Below the pieces are notes generated by a model that worked only from the letters and a program-made list of their open reading frames with translations, was not told where the DNA came from and ran no database searches. The translations under genes and the position numbers were made by a program. Shown one piece after another: positions 18,001 through 25,848 of a stretch of 40,728 nt of DNA (within the stretch, counting starts at the first letter, position 1; each line of letters opens with the position of its first letter). The DNA lies in assembly GCA_001515955.1 (NCBI GenBank), contig LOES01000103.1, positions 1 to 40,728 of the forward strand, in the 5' to 3' direction. This stretch comes from Clostridia bacterium BRH_c25. GTDB taxonomy: Bacteria; Bacillota_A; Clostridia; Lutisporales; Lutisporaceae.

Positions 18001-20018
18001 CCTGGTCAAAGAAAACTCTTCCAAATCTTATCCGTAAGAATATTATAAATATGTCTATAGCAGATGAATTCAATATATACATTTATCCTGAGGATTATCC
18101 CACAAATATAGCAAACCCCTTGGATTTAAAAGTATTGAAGGATAATTTTCCTGCATCGGAAGTATATATCGTTGCAGGAAGCGATGTCATGATTAATGCA
18201 TCTGCATATAAGAAGGAAAAAGGCAAAAACTCCATACAGACTTTTTCACATATAATATTTGAAAGAAAGAGCTTGAACAGTCAATATGAAAGTGATGACA
18301 ATTCCCTGGAGGAAACAGTGAGCAAAATAGGCGGGACGGTTATCCGCTTGTCTCTTCCTCCTCAATATGAAGATATCAGTTCTACTCAAATACGGAATAA
18401 CGTGGATGAAAATAGAGATATATCAATGCTTGTAGACCCTTTGGCACAAAGATTTATTTATAATAACGGCTTCTATCAGAGTGAACCGCAGTATAAATCA
18501 ATGATACAGACAAAATCCACCGAGATCGAAGTCGTGGAGGAAGCCGGCAGAGAGCTTCTCACAGAGCTGTCCGCAGCCTTGAGTATCAGCTATGAGATCT
18601 TTGCAGCCAAGTTTGGCAGTTTTCTCAAAAAGACATCAAATAGGCTGCTGCTGATCAGAGATGCTGAGCACGGGAAGCAAATCCTCGGCTTCTCAGCTTT
18701 TCACAGAGTAAACTTCAGCCTTCTATACGAGGAATTCAGAAACAGTACGGTAACAGAATATATTAGAAACAACTCAACCGGAAAAATAGTGAGTTTAGAT
18801 GGTATTTTCATTGCCAATAGTGCAGTCCTTGAAAATATGGCGCAGATTCTTCTTGCCGAGACATTGGCTTACTGCATATCCAGGGACTATGACTATGCAA
18901 TCTACAGCAATACTTTGAATGAACACAACTCATCCGGCCTTCTTGAGGTTCTGCATCTTATGGGCTTTAAGGACATACCCTGTCCGGAATTTGACAATAA
19001 AGTGCTTTCAGTAAATATCAGCACTCCCTGCACCTTGAATCTGGATATTGAAACCACTATCAAAGAGCCCTTTCGAAACAGCAATGCATTTCTGGATGTA
19101 GTATCCAGAACGAGAAAAAAGCTTCAAAGCACTCTGGCGGAAGTATATGACGGGAATCTTATATTGCCTTTTGACAGAGGGATTATGTACAACACCCTGA
19201 TTAAAAAAATATGTGAGGTGAATGATGTTCCCTCAAAACCTGTTACTCCCAGAAAGCTTGGCCCTGCGATGTGTGTTCCTTATGGCAACATGCTAAGCAG
19301 AAGCATTATTCCCAATACCGTTACCAAGGCACTGCACACTGAAAAGCTCTTCAGTCCTGATATGAGAAGCTACAAAATTGGTAACTTCCCCTACTATCTG
19401 GATCTGGATATACAGATAAAGATGCTGCATTCCTTTGGAAAGCCCATCATACTAGTAGACGATACCCTTCATCACGGCTATAGAATAAAGGTGCTGGATC
19501 CTCTGCTGAAGAAAGAAAACCTTAAGGTACGGAAGATAATTGTAGGGATACTGTCGGGCAGAGGAAAGGAACTTATGGAGATTCAGGGCCGGGATATTGA
19601 TTGTGCGTATTTCATACCCAGATTGAGAGAATGGTATAACGAAAACAACTTTTATCCTTTTATCGGTGGTGATGCTTTGTGGAGAGGTGTATATCCAAAA
19701 AGAAACCTGCTTCCTTCGATAAATATGATACTGCCTTATACCTCACCTTCATTTCTTAATGAGACGTCTAAAAAATCAATATTCAAGCTTTCACAAGTCG
19801 CAATGGAAAATGCGATAGATATACTGTCGACCCTGGAAGATGAGTTCCAGTATGTCAACGAAAGAAGTATGACCCTGTCATCCATGGGGCAGGTATTCAT
19901 AATACCCAGGAGTCCTGACCATGGAAAAAATATGGACTATGACCTGAGTCTAAGTCCATCCTTCTACTTGAAAAATGACCTGGAGCTTTTAAACAGACTC
20001 GAGAATATCATATGCTGA
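15090..20018 (+). CDS. Giant multidomain protein: HD hydrolase / helical region / NadD-like nucleotidyltransferase / PRTase-like
   Basis: A 1642-residue cytosolic protein with no signal peptide or clear membrane span. Domains seen: (1) HD phosphohydrolase, about 170-300, with His184/His189, the pair His218-Asp219 in AAGHDIGKYG, and distal Asp281 in YSDFR; (2) an all-helical, HEAT-like stretch, about 350-920; (3) a nucleotidyltransferase of NadD/cytidylyltransferase type, 935-1125, with FFPGAFDPFSLGH at 937-949 and ISSTQIR at 1096-1102, where the first His of the usual HxGH is Ser946; (4) about 1150-1320, possibly GNAT-like (weak); (5) a phosphoribosyltransferase-like domain with IILVDDTLHHGYR at 1453-1465, resembling a PRPP loop. 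AAGGAGG precedes the ATG. The LDH-like gene follows after 25 bp. The domain set suggests nucleotide, NAD-type cofactor or dinucleotide metabolism, but substrates are unknown. Confidence 0.85.
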   Translation: MHTDNLTRLYNNIYGCLLSAYRTHDAEGTWNAVKAYIEDAKFMDDLNKMVENRDYSCSAVLTLCQSLMDKLAQDNIPPSWLEYVYQYSLNKSFPHTVTTELLNKLEDSSIIYLAILRAISEFQKESSDNTWQSKYPMLFLSPDEESALENPIEYKKFLKAFDDEYIYEMMKLNQEVLGFNTLDHICGVHSLALYIGRELKKTGIPIDLGRVSGAAAGHDIGKYGCKSKELKRVPYLHYYYTDLWFKNHDITYIGHIATNHSTWDLELENLPLESLILIYSDFRIKQRTTDNIKEMYIYSLQDSFSVILDKLDNVDAAKEKKYKRVYSKLLDFENYMINLGIEVDISKIRNESPKDYKLKNYHFSLISGNQIIKNIKYLAINHNVNLMYQMRDEASLNLILESARSESNWKRLREYIRILDEYSTYLTQKQKLVTIKFLYDQLVHWEDDIRRQCAELMGLLIATFDENYRKAVPEDVILDTPFMTSHELLDKYIQLLANPDHKMVPLHRSYLGYSISIVISSLFSHCSKSHVESFMRVVVKYYNDGIRRSNETKLYLLEAIRYIPVSNDHVTDSKIFEFVRRMLKEKNNTLRISALDVTYSVLSRFADPIDASGEKNAVASFILCIRQFIYDTLKRSGVASENFIKYKTACLLDMEPMVLNMLSDFCQKDIHKFSEISLSNLKTATEWVIKRLQIDLLLDNSLKNPKSNGFYSAMHFCNLLKVSASENVRNRAGEALIQIVPHLSIEQRNDIVVEMLRALEIDGYQFAEYIPNYLGKLILSLEPVELDEVLDDFKEKIKSSTPHLDSLMLKTISIAIANYPSYIEVSNEKKSFHESRLARMLGIIINGLAHYDGNVKQAAFSVLGKEIFGSTTLPLNEKSQVFTHIAKKLLTLLEDDIQEGLLFLTNSAGLNNIYRFISDYTFFYKDIDIAVPEKVAFFPGAFDPFSLGHKEIAKAIRDMGFEVYLAVDEFSWSKKTLPNLIRKNIINMSIADEFNIYIYPEDYPTNIANPLDLKVLKDNFPASEVYIVAGSDVMINASAYKKEKGKNSIQTFSHIIFERKSLNSQYESDDNSLEETVSKIGGTVIRLSLPPQYEDISSTQIRNNVDENRDISMLVDPLAQRFIYNNGFYQSEPQYKSMIQTKSTEIEVVEEAGRELLTELSAALSISYEIFAAKFGSFLKKTSNRLLLIRDAEHGKQILGFSAFHRVNFSLLYEEFRNSTVTEYIRNNSTGKIVSLDGIFIANSAVLENMAQILLAETLAYCISRDYDYAIYSNTLNEHNSSGLLEVLHLMGFKDIPCPEFDNKVLSVNISTPCTLNLDIETTIKEPFRNSNAFLDVVSRTRKKLQSTLAEVYDGNLILPFDRGIMYNTLIKKICEVNDVPSKPVTPRKLGPAMCVPYGNMLSRSIIPNTVTKALHTEKLFSPDMRSYKIGNFPYYLDLDIQIKMLHSFGKPIILVDDTLHHGYRIKVLDPLLKKENLKVRKIIVGILSGRGKELMEIQGRDIDCAYFIPRLREWYNENNFYPFIGGDALWRGVYPKRNLLPSINMILPYTSPSFLNETSKKSIFKLSQVAMENAIDILSTLEDEFQYVNERSMTLSSMGQVFIIPRSPDHGKNMDYDLSLSPSFYLKNDLELLNRLENIIC

Positions 20019-20043
20019 ATCCATTTGACGGGGGTGATGAAAA

Positions 20044-21294
20044 ATGTTTTATTACAAGCACTGCAACAGGACCTTGGTATCCTTGAAAAGCTATGAGCAG
20101 ATTAATGAAATTTCCGAGGCAGCTGCAGCCTCCGACACCGGACGCATATTCGCACTGACAAGCGGCTCTCCGAAAGCTGCACGAAGAAGCTTTTGTGTAT
20201 CCCAGTCCGACCTGCTTTTTACTTCAGAAGAGAATTTGAGAATGCTGCTTCTCCCCAGATTAGCCGAAGACAATCTGCCTGCATGGCTATTACAGGCTGT
20301 GCATAACAATAGAGTCACTATGCTAAACACTGACTATCCCAACTGGGAGGATGTCCTGCTCTTTGAAGCACCTGAAAAGTGGCGAATCAATGTTGTAGGC
20401 CTTGGGGATGTCGGAGGCACTCTTGTCTCCGGCCTAAGACTCTTGGGAGGAGACTGCATATCGGATATAGGAATATATGACATAGATCCAAATAAGGTTA
20501 AACGCTGGGAGTTCGAAGCCAACCAAATCATGGACCCTTCCGGTATACTTGACCATCCTCCGGTCCTGCCCATATCAGAAGACCAGCTTTTTGACTGTGA
20601 CATGTTCATATTCTGTGTTACTGTGGGTGTGCCTCCTATAAGCGAAAATCCGGGAGACGTCAGAATTGCGCAATACGAAGGCAATTTAAGGATAATTAAA
20701 CAATATGCCTTATCTGCCAGAGCTAACTGCTATAAAGGAATATTTGCAGTAGTATCCGACCCGGTGGATTTATTATGCAAGGCCGCCTTTGACTTCAGCA
20801 ATACCGACAGCAGCGGCAGGCTTGATTTTAAAGGTCTTGCAGCTGAACAGACAAGAGGTTACGGGCTCGGTGTCATGCATGCACGGGCAGCTTACTATGC
20901 CGGACTAAGCAATTCGACGGCACATTATATAAAAGAAGGCAGAGCTTTCGGTCCTCATGGTGAAGGACTGATAATTGCAGACAGCATCGTTAAATACAAT
21001 GACCTTCTTTCCCGAGGCCTTACAGAAAAAGCAAAAACGGCCAACCTTGAAGTCCGTAATCTGGGCTTCAAGCCTTATGTAGCACCGGCTCTTTCATCCG
21101 GCTGCTTGTCAATACTTGCTACCATCAGAGGACAGTGGCATTATAGCGCCACCTTCCTGGGCGGAGTATATCTGGGAGCAAGAAACAGACTGCTTCCCTC
21201 AGGTATCGAGCTAGAGAGGCTGCCAATTCCTGATGAGCTTTTCCACAGATTGGAAAACACTTATGAAAGCCTGAGAGAGATTAAAAGGCCCTGA
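20044..21294 (+). CDS. Lactate/malate-dehydrogenase-fold protein with altered active site
   Basis: A 416-residue protein. Residues 1-110 have no counterpart in LDH/MDH. From about 112 a Rossmann domain begins with NVVGLGDVGG (GLGDVG at 119-124) and acidic IYDID after beta-2, so NAD is the likely cofactor. The substrate loop NPGDVR keeps its Arg, Arg281 aligns with the LDH substrate Arg, and His305 in GPHGE aligns with the catalytic His. However, the relay Asp of LDH (three residues before that Arg) is Met278, and the usual NPVD block is SDPVD. True lactate or malate dehydrogenase activity is therefore doubtful. It is cotranscribed with the giant gene (25-bp gap, GGGGG site) and ends in a shared terminator. 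Confidence 0.8.
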   Translation: MFYYKHCNRTLVSLKSYEQINEISEAAAASDTGRIFALTSGSPKAARRSFCVSQSDLLFTSEENLRMLLLPRLAEDNLPAWLLQAVHNNRVTMLNTDYPNWEDVLLFEAPEKWRINVVGLGDVGGTLVSGLRLLGGDCISDIGIYDIDPNKVKRWEFEANQIMDPSGILDHPPVLPISEDQLFDCDMFIFCVTVGVPPISENPGDVRIAQYEGNLRIIKQYALSARANCYKGIFAVVSDPVDLLCKAAFDFSNTDSSGRLDFKGLAAEQTRGYGLGVMHARAAYYAGLSNSTAHYIKEGRAFGPHGEGLIIADSIVKYNDLLSRGLTEKAKTANLEVRNLGFKPYVAPALSSGCLSILATIRGQWHYSATFLGGVYLGARNRLLPSGIELERLPIPDELFHRLENTYESLREIKRP

Positions 21295-21320
21295 ACTTCA
21301 AGTGTTCAGGGCCCTTTATT
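21287..21320 (+). terminator. Bidirectional intrinsic terminator
   Basis: A perfect 10-bp stem GGCCCTGAAC/GTTCAGGGCC with a 7-base loop. It overlaps the stop codon of the LDH-like gene, with T-rich flanks on both strands (CTTTATTT on plus, TTTTAAT on minus). It ends the cassette and also the convergent formate dehydrogenase operon. Confidence 0.85.
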
Positions 21321-23248
21321 TAAAACTCCGGAGGCAGTGTCAGCATTTCTTCATAGTTGAACACCGGCCCGTCTACGCACATGTACTTGTTCCCCACCTT
21401 GCAGTGCCCGCACTTTCCTATGCCGCACCTCATATGGGTTTCCAGGGATGTAAGTATGTCAGTTCCCTTCATTCCAAGCTTTATAAGGTCTTTTGCCACT
21501 GCTTTTATTCTCCTTGGGGAAGCACATATAATAGCTGTAGTATTCTCCCAATCCAATCCCAGATCAGGCAGCAGATCATTGATATAGCCTACATAAGCAT
21601 CAACCTTGTCAGTAGGCTTGCTAAGCGCATAGAGAGCATTGACCCCGTCAACCTCATTCCACTTTTTAATGTCCTCCTTGTAAACAAGTCCTTCATAGGT
21701 TGTAGCACTGGCTATTACTACAAGCTTCCCAAAATCCTTTATATTCTCAATTATCCTTACAATCATGGTCCGGACCGGTGCCAGCCCTACACCGCTGCCT
21801 ACAATCAGTATATCCCTTCCCTTAAGCTCCTCATAGGGGAAGCCTTTTCCGAAAGGCCCCCTGAGACCTACCTTGTCGCCGACCTTAAGCTCATGCATTG
21901 CAGATGTAACACGGCCTGCCTTCTTTACACAGAAATCAAAGTAATCCTTCTGGGATGGTCCAAAGGGTATGGAAATCGCTATTTCCCCTACTCCAAATAT
22001 GGTAATCTCAAAAAATTGTCCTGTAAATTTATAGTTTTCATGCAGCCCCTTATCCTCATATTGGATAATAAACCTCTTTATGTCCCTTGTTTCCTGAATT
22101 ATCTCCTTTATCACGGCTACTTGGGGCCTATAGACATTTTCACAGCTATTATGCTCCGAATTATGCGCCTGTATCTCAAATCTTGCAGCTGCTGCATTAC
22201 CCTGCTTCATCGCTTCGATATCATGCTTGTACTCCTGCTTAAGCTTTGATGCAACTTCAATAATATCAATAAACGCAGGACATACATTTATACATCTCCC
22301 ACAGCCTGTGCACCCTTTGAAGCCGAATCTTTCCTCTATATACTTCAGCTTGTCGTAAATCCTGTACCTTACTCTTGAAACCTCGTTTCTGGGGTTATGT
22401 CCTCCGGCATTTCTGGTAAAGGAATCACTCTGGCAGGAATCCCAGTATCTGACCCTGCATTTCTCCCCATAGCAGCCTTCTTCCTCTACTATGTTGAAGC
22501 AGGTGCAGGTGGGGCATACGCTTGTACAGCCGGTACAGCCTATGCACTGCTTTGATATTTCCTTCCAGATTTCATTATTGTAGGTTTCTTCCATTACCTT
22601 TGCTATATTAGTTAAATTCACCCTGCTTACAAACTTCTCCAGAACAGCATTTTGAAGAGCTGCCTTCAGCTCATCTGCTTCGACCTCAATATTTCCAAAA
22701 AAATCAGCTGCAAGGTCAATAAGCTCCTTTCCCTTTTCTGAGCCTGCTTCAACCAAATATTCATCCTCTATTGGAGTCAGCATCAGATCATAGCCTTTTT
22801 GTGCAAAGGGCCCAACTCCGGTAGAGGAGCAATAGCAATTGTACCCCGGTTCGGTACAGTTTACTACTACTATATAGGTCTTTTCCCTTCTTCCGGCATA
22901 ATTGTGATCCCTGAATTCTTCTGCATAAAACCTGTCCAGGTAGGCTATGCCATATGCGTCACAAGCTCTGACTCCAAATAGTATTCTCGGTTTAAGCTTA
23001 CCGGCATCAAATTCTGTAATTTGTATATCTCCATCATTTTTCTGCCAATTATACAGGTTTTCCTTCTGCTCAAACAAATACTCCTTCACAGGCATTGCAG
23101 TATTAAGATAGTCCATAGTAAAACTCTTCTCCTGAAAGGGCATGAGCATTACATCTTCATTCTGCTGCCTCGTGGGCGCATACACATCAAAGCTGAGTGA
23201 CCATGCTTCAAGTAATTTGGATACATCTTTTTTGTTTAATATCAGCAA
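21320..23248 (-). CDS. Fused iron-sulfur/flavin oxidoreductase subunit (AsrA-like + AsrB-like)
   Basis: A 642-residue electron-transfer subunit. Residues 1 to about 345 resemble anaerobic sulfite reductase subunit A/sulfhydrogenase beta: one 4Fe-4S motif CIGCTGCTSVCPTC and a second CTGCGRCINVCP. Residues about 370-600 resemble subunit B/gamma: an FAD-binding barrel (GPFGKGFP), an NAD(P)-binding fold (ILIVGSGVGLAPVR) and a C-terminal 2Fe-2S set CGIGKCGHC. These halves are usually two proteins. The start is TTG 23248, directly abutting the fdhF TAG, with GGGGTGAAG as ribosome site, so the two are coupled. It probably passes electrons between the formate site and NAD(P); the direction and the choice of NAD or NADP are inference. 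Confidence 0.85.
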   Translation of the reverse strand: MLILNKKDVSKLLEAWSLSFDVYAPTRQQNEDVMLMPFQEKSFTMDYLNTAMPVKEYLFEQKENLYNWQKNDGDIQITEFDAGKLKPRILFGVRACDAYGIAYLDRFYAEEFRDHNYAGRREKTYIVVVNCTEPGYNCYCSSTGVGPFAQKGYDLMLTPIEDEYLVEAGSEKGKELIDLAADFFGNIEVEADELKAALQNAVLEKFVSRVNLTNIAKVMEETYNNEIWKEISKQCIGCTGCTSVCPTCTCFNIVEEEGCYGEKCRVRYWDSCQSDSFTRNAGGHNPRNEVSRVRYRIYDKLKYIEERFGFKGCTGCGRCINVCPAFIDIIEVASKLKQEYKHDIEAMKQGNAAAARFEIQAHNSEHNSCENVYRPQVAVIKEIIQETRDIKRFIIQYEDKGLHENYKFTGQFFEITIFGVGEIAISIPFGPSQKDYFDFCVKKAGRVTSAMHELKVGDKVGLRGPFGKGFPYEELKGRDILIVGSGVGLAPVRTMIVRIIENIKDFGKLVVIASATTYEGLVYKEDIKKWNEVDGVNALYALSKPTDKVDAYVGYINDLLPDLGLDWENTTAIICASPRRIKAVAKDLIKLGMKGTDILTSLETHMRCGIGKCGHCKVGNKYMCVDGPVFNYEEMLTLPPEF

Positions 23249-25285
23249 CTACTTCACCCCCTCTAATCTAACGGCGCAAACCTTGAACTCAGGTATCTGC
23301 GATACCGGATCAAAGCTTCTGTTGGTCAGCCTGTTGACCGGAGCTTCCCCAAAATGGAAGGGCATGAAAACAACTCCCTTTGTGATTTTATCTGTGATAA
23401 TTGCAACTGTTTCAATTTCTCCTCTTCTGGAAGTCACCCTTACTTTATTATTGTTGCTTATTCCCAGCTTTTCAGCATCTGCAGGATGTATCTCTATAAA
23501 ACCGTGAGGATATTCTCTATCCAATGCCCAGGATCTCCTGGTCATAGTCCCTGTATGATAGTGATGCTGGATCCGTCCCGTTGTCATTACAAGGGGATAC
23601 TCGTCACTGACTGATTCACCCGGATCTCTGTATTCGTTAACAGTGAATTTCCCCAAGCCTCTAGAAAACTTATCCTTATGCAGAAATTTTGTGCCCGGGT
23701 GCAAAAGATCAGGGCATGGCCACTGCAAACCAACTTTATCTATTCTATTGTAACTGATTCCTCCATAGCTTGGAGTCAGGCTCCGGATTTCTTCCATTAT
23801 ATCACCGGGTTCTTTATAATCAGCCGGATAGCCAAAAGCTTCAAAAAGGGCACAGAGTATTTTCCAGTCAGGCATACTGTTTCCTACAGGTTCAATGGCC
23901 TTTCTCACTCTTTGCACTCTACGCTCTGTATTTGTAAAGGTGCCGTCCTTTTCCAGGAAACTGGTTCCCGGCAATACTATATTTGCAAGCTCTGAGGTCT
24001 CAGTCATGAAAATATCCTGCACCACCAGGAATTCCAGATTCTTCAGAGCTTTCTCCACATGGCTCATATCAGGGTCGGAAAGCATGGGGTTTTCACCCAT
24101 TATAAACAAAGCCTTTATCTTACCGTGAGCTGCCTCCTCCATCATTTGGGATACAGTCAAGCCGTTGTCACAGGCTGTATCCTTGCCCCATGCGGCTTTG
24201 AACTTTTCTCTGATACTGTCATTCAGTACAGACTGGTACCCTGGGAATACATTGGGCAGGGCACCCATATCACAGGCACCCTGTACATTGTTCTGCCCCC
24301 TCAGCGGGTTTACTCCCGAGGCTTCCTTTCCGATCTGCCCTGTTATCAAGGCAAGGTTTGCCAGTGCAGCAACATTTGCCGAGCCGGTCACATGCTGTGT
24401 GATTCCCATAGCATAGACAATGGAGGCATTTCCAGCTCCTGCAAACATTCCTGCAAATTCCCTCACCGTATCGGCATCAACCCCGGTTATCAGAGATACA
24501 GCTTCCGGAGTATATTTATTGACAGACTCTTTGAATTCTTCATAGCCTTCCGTCCTGCTTCCAATGAAGTCCTCATTTGCCAGACCTTCAGATACAATTA
24601 CATTAAGCATCCCGTTAATAAAAGCAAGATTGGTTCCCGGGTTCAACGGCGCATATGCTGCAGCATGCTCCACCAGAGGTATGCGCCTGGGATCTGCAAT
24701 AATAAGCCTTGCACTGTTTTTCAATACAGCCTCTCTTATCCTCATTCCAATGAGAGGGTGCTGTTCAGTTGTGTTTGATCCTATAATAAATATAACATCT
24801 GCCTTTGAAAGCTCATCTATCGAGTTGGTCATTGCACCACTACCGAATGCAGCAGCTAAACTAGCCACTGTAGGACTATGTCACAAACGGGCACAATGAT
24901 CTATATTGCTTGTTCTCAATACCGATCTCGCAAACTTTACCATCAGGTAGTTTTCTTCATTGGTACATCTTGCCGAGGACAATACCCCGATAGCTTCAGG
25001 TCCATATTCAAATATTATCCTGTTCAGTTCTTCTGCTGTACTCTCTATTGCCTCCTCCCAGGCCATCTCCTTGAAGCTTCCATCCCTCTGTCTTTTTAAA
25101 GGCTGCTTTAACCTATCGGGATGGTTGACAAAAGTATATCCCTGCCAGCCTTTGACGCATAGCTTGCCCTGGCTTACAGGATGGCCTGCTTCCGGAGTTA
25201 CTCCTATAACCTCGTCATCCCGGACATTTACATAGAAGCTGCAGCCACAGCCGCAATAACCACAAGTAGTCAGTACTTTTTTCAT
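23249..25285 (-). CDS. fdhF: Formate dehydrogenase catalytic subunit FdhF, selenocysteine-containing
   Basis: Molybdopterin (Mo/W) enzyme interconverting formate and CO2. The frame begins at ATG 25285 (GGGGGAAG upstream) with CGYCGCGC, the 4Fe-4S site with Cys8, Cys11 and Cys15. An in-frame TGA at 24883-24881 is codon 135, within NIDHCARL-TGA-HSPTVASLAA. This is where Escherichia coli FdhF has selenocysteine 140 (CARV-U-HGPSVAG). Reading TGA as Sec gives a continuous 678-residue protein close to the family length of about 700. A SECIS-like hairpin follows at 24870-24850. Downstream blocks IIGSNTTEQHPLIGMRI and LRGQNNVQGACDMG bind the pterin cofactor. A naive annotation would split it into two genes. 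sel genes must lie elsewhere. Confidence 0.93.
24850..24870 (-). promoter_or_regulatory. Bacterial SECIS element of fdhF
   Basis: In the mRNA an 8-bp stem (with G-U pairs) closes a 5-nt loop AGUUU, spanning nucleotides +11 to +31 after the UGA. Size, distance and the GU in the apical loop fit the SelB-binding minihelix of bacterial formate dehydrogenase mRNAs. Confidence 0.75.
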
Positions 25286-25404
25286 TCCTTGCTTCCCCCT
25301 TACTCTGCAATACAAATATTTGTCTTTTTAATTATTAAACTATGTGTTTTGTACTAAAGCTTCTTCATTTGCATGATTTGGGACAAATTCTCCCTTTATC
25401 ATGA

Positions 25405-25480
25405 ATATATTGTAGCACAAAAATATTTACATTGGATATAGTACGAATTCCATAACAGCCAAGGAAACTTTTCGCGAAAT
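25405..25480. repeat. Intergenic element copy B (matches 7694-7769)
   Basis: Second copy of the 76-nt sequence described at 7694-7769, in the same orientation, between fdhF and gdhA. On the minus strand it includes an extended -10-like TGCTACAAT at 25417-25409, which could serve fdhF. Confidence 0.5.
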
Positions 25481-25493
25481 ATATATTTGAATT

Positions 25494-25522
25494 TTGCCAT
25501 CAATTTTTGTATATATTATAAT
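25494..25522 (+). promoter_or_regulatory. Candidate promoter toward gdhA
   Basis: TTGCCA (25494), 17-bp spacer, perfect TATAAT (25517-25522). It lies 326 bp before the gdhA start, immediately after element copy B. Confidence 0.45.
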
Positions 25523-25848
25523 ATTGAGAACATTTTGTCAAAATAAATTATCTGTGAAAATTATATCAAATTTATAAATTGCTAAAAGAATACGCAGGAT
25601 TTTTAATTTCTATATAGAAGATATAATATAGCTAATTAATTTTATGTGCTATACTATTTTTTGAATTTTCCGATAAAATACTTAATTAAACCGGGAAAAT
25701 TTCTAAAAAACCTATTCTCTATTTTGCAACTTATTATATAATATATATGGGCGTAATATAAGCTTGAATATTATATATGAGTTTATAAAAATCTCAAAAT
25801 TTTGACAGCTGTGTACGAACAAAAATTAATATTTGGAGGGAGATACCT

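Larger units (their letters stand above)
25286..25848. other. 563-bp AT-rich divergent control region (fdhF / gdhA)
   Basis: No coding frame is convincing. It holds the fdhF leader, element copy B (25405-25480), a plus-strand promoter (25494-25522) far upstream of gdhA, and long AT-rich tracts. The roughly 320-nt gdhA leader from that promoter shows no riboswitch fold I recognise; an additional nearer promoter is possible. Confidence 0.5.

Noticed and set aside
21302..22249. A 315-codon plus-strand open frame
   Set aside because: It lies entirely antisense to the fused iron-sulfur/flavin subunit, has no ribosome site or family motif, and is rich in Cys/His/Tyr strings typical of reverse-strand translation.
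24059..24778. A 239-codon plus-strand open frame
   Set aside because: It is antisense to fdhF, whose protein motifs are unmistakable, and it has no recognisable domain of its own.
23249..25315. fdhF as two separate genes or a pseudogene
   Set aside because: The only interruption is a TGA at the known selenocysteine site with a SECIS-like hairpin, and the sequence is homologous on both sides in one frame.
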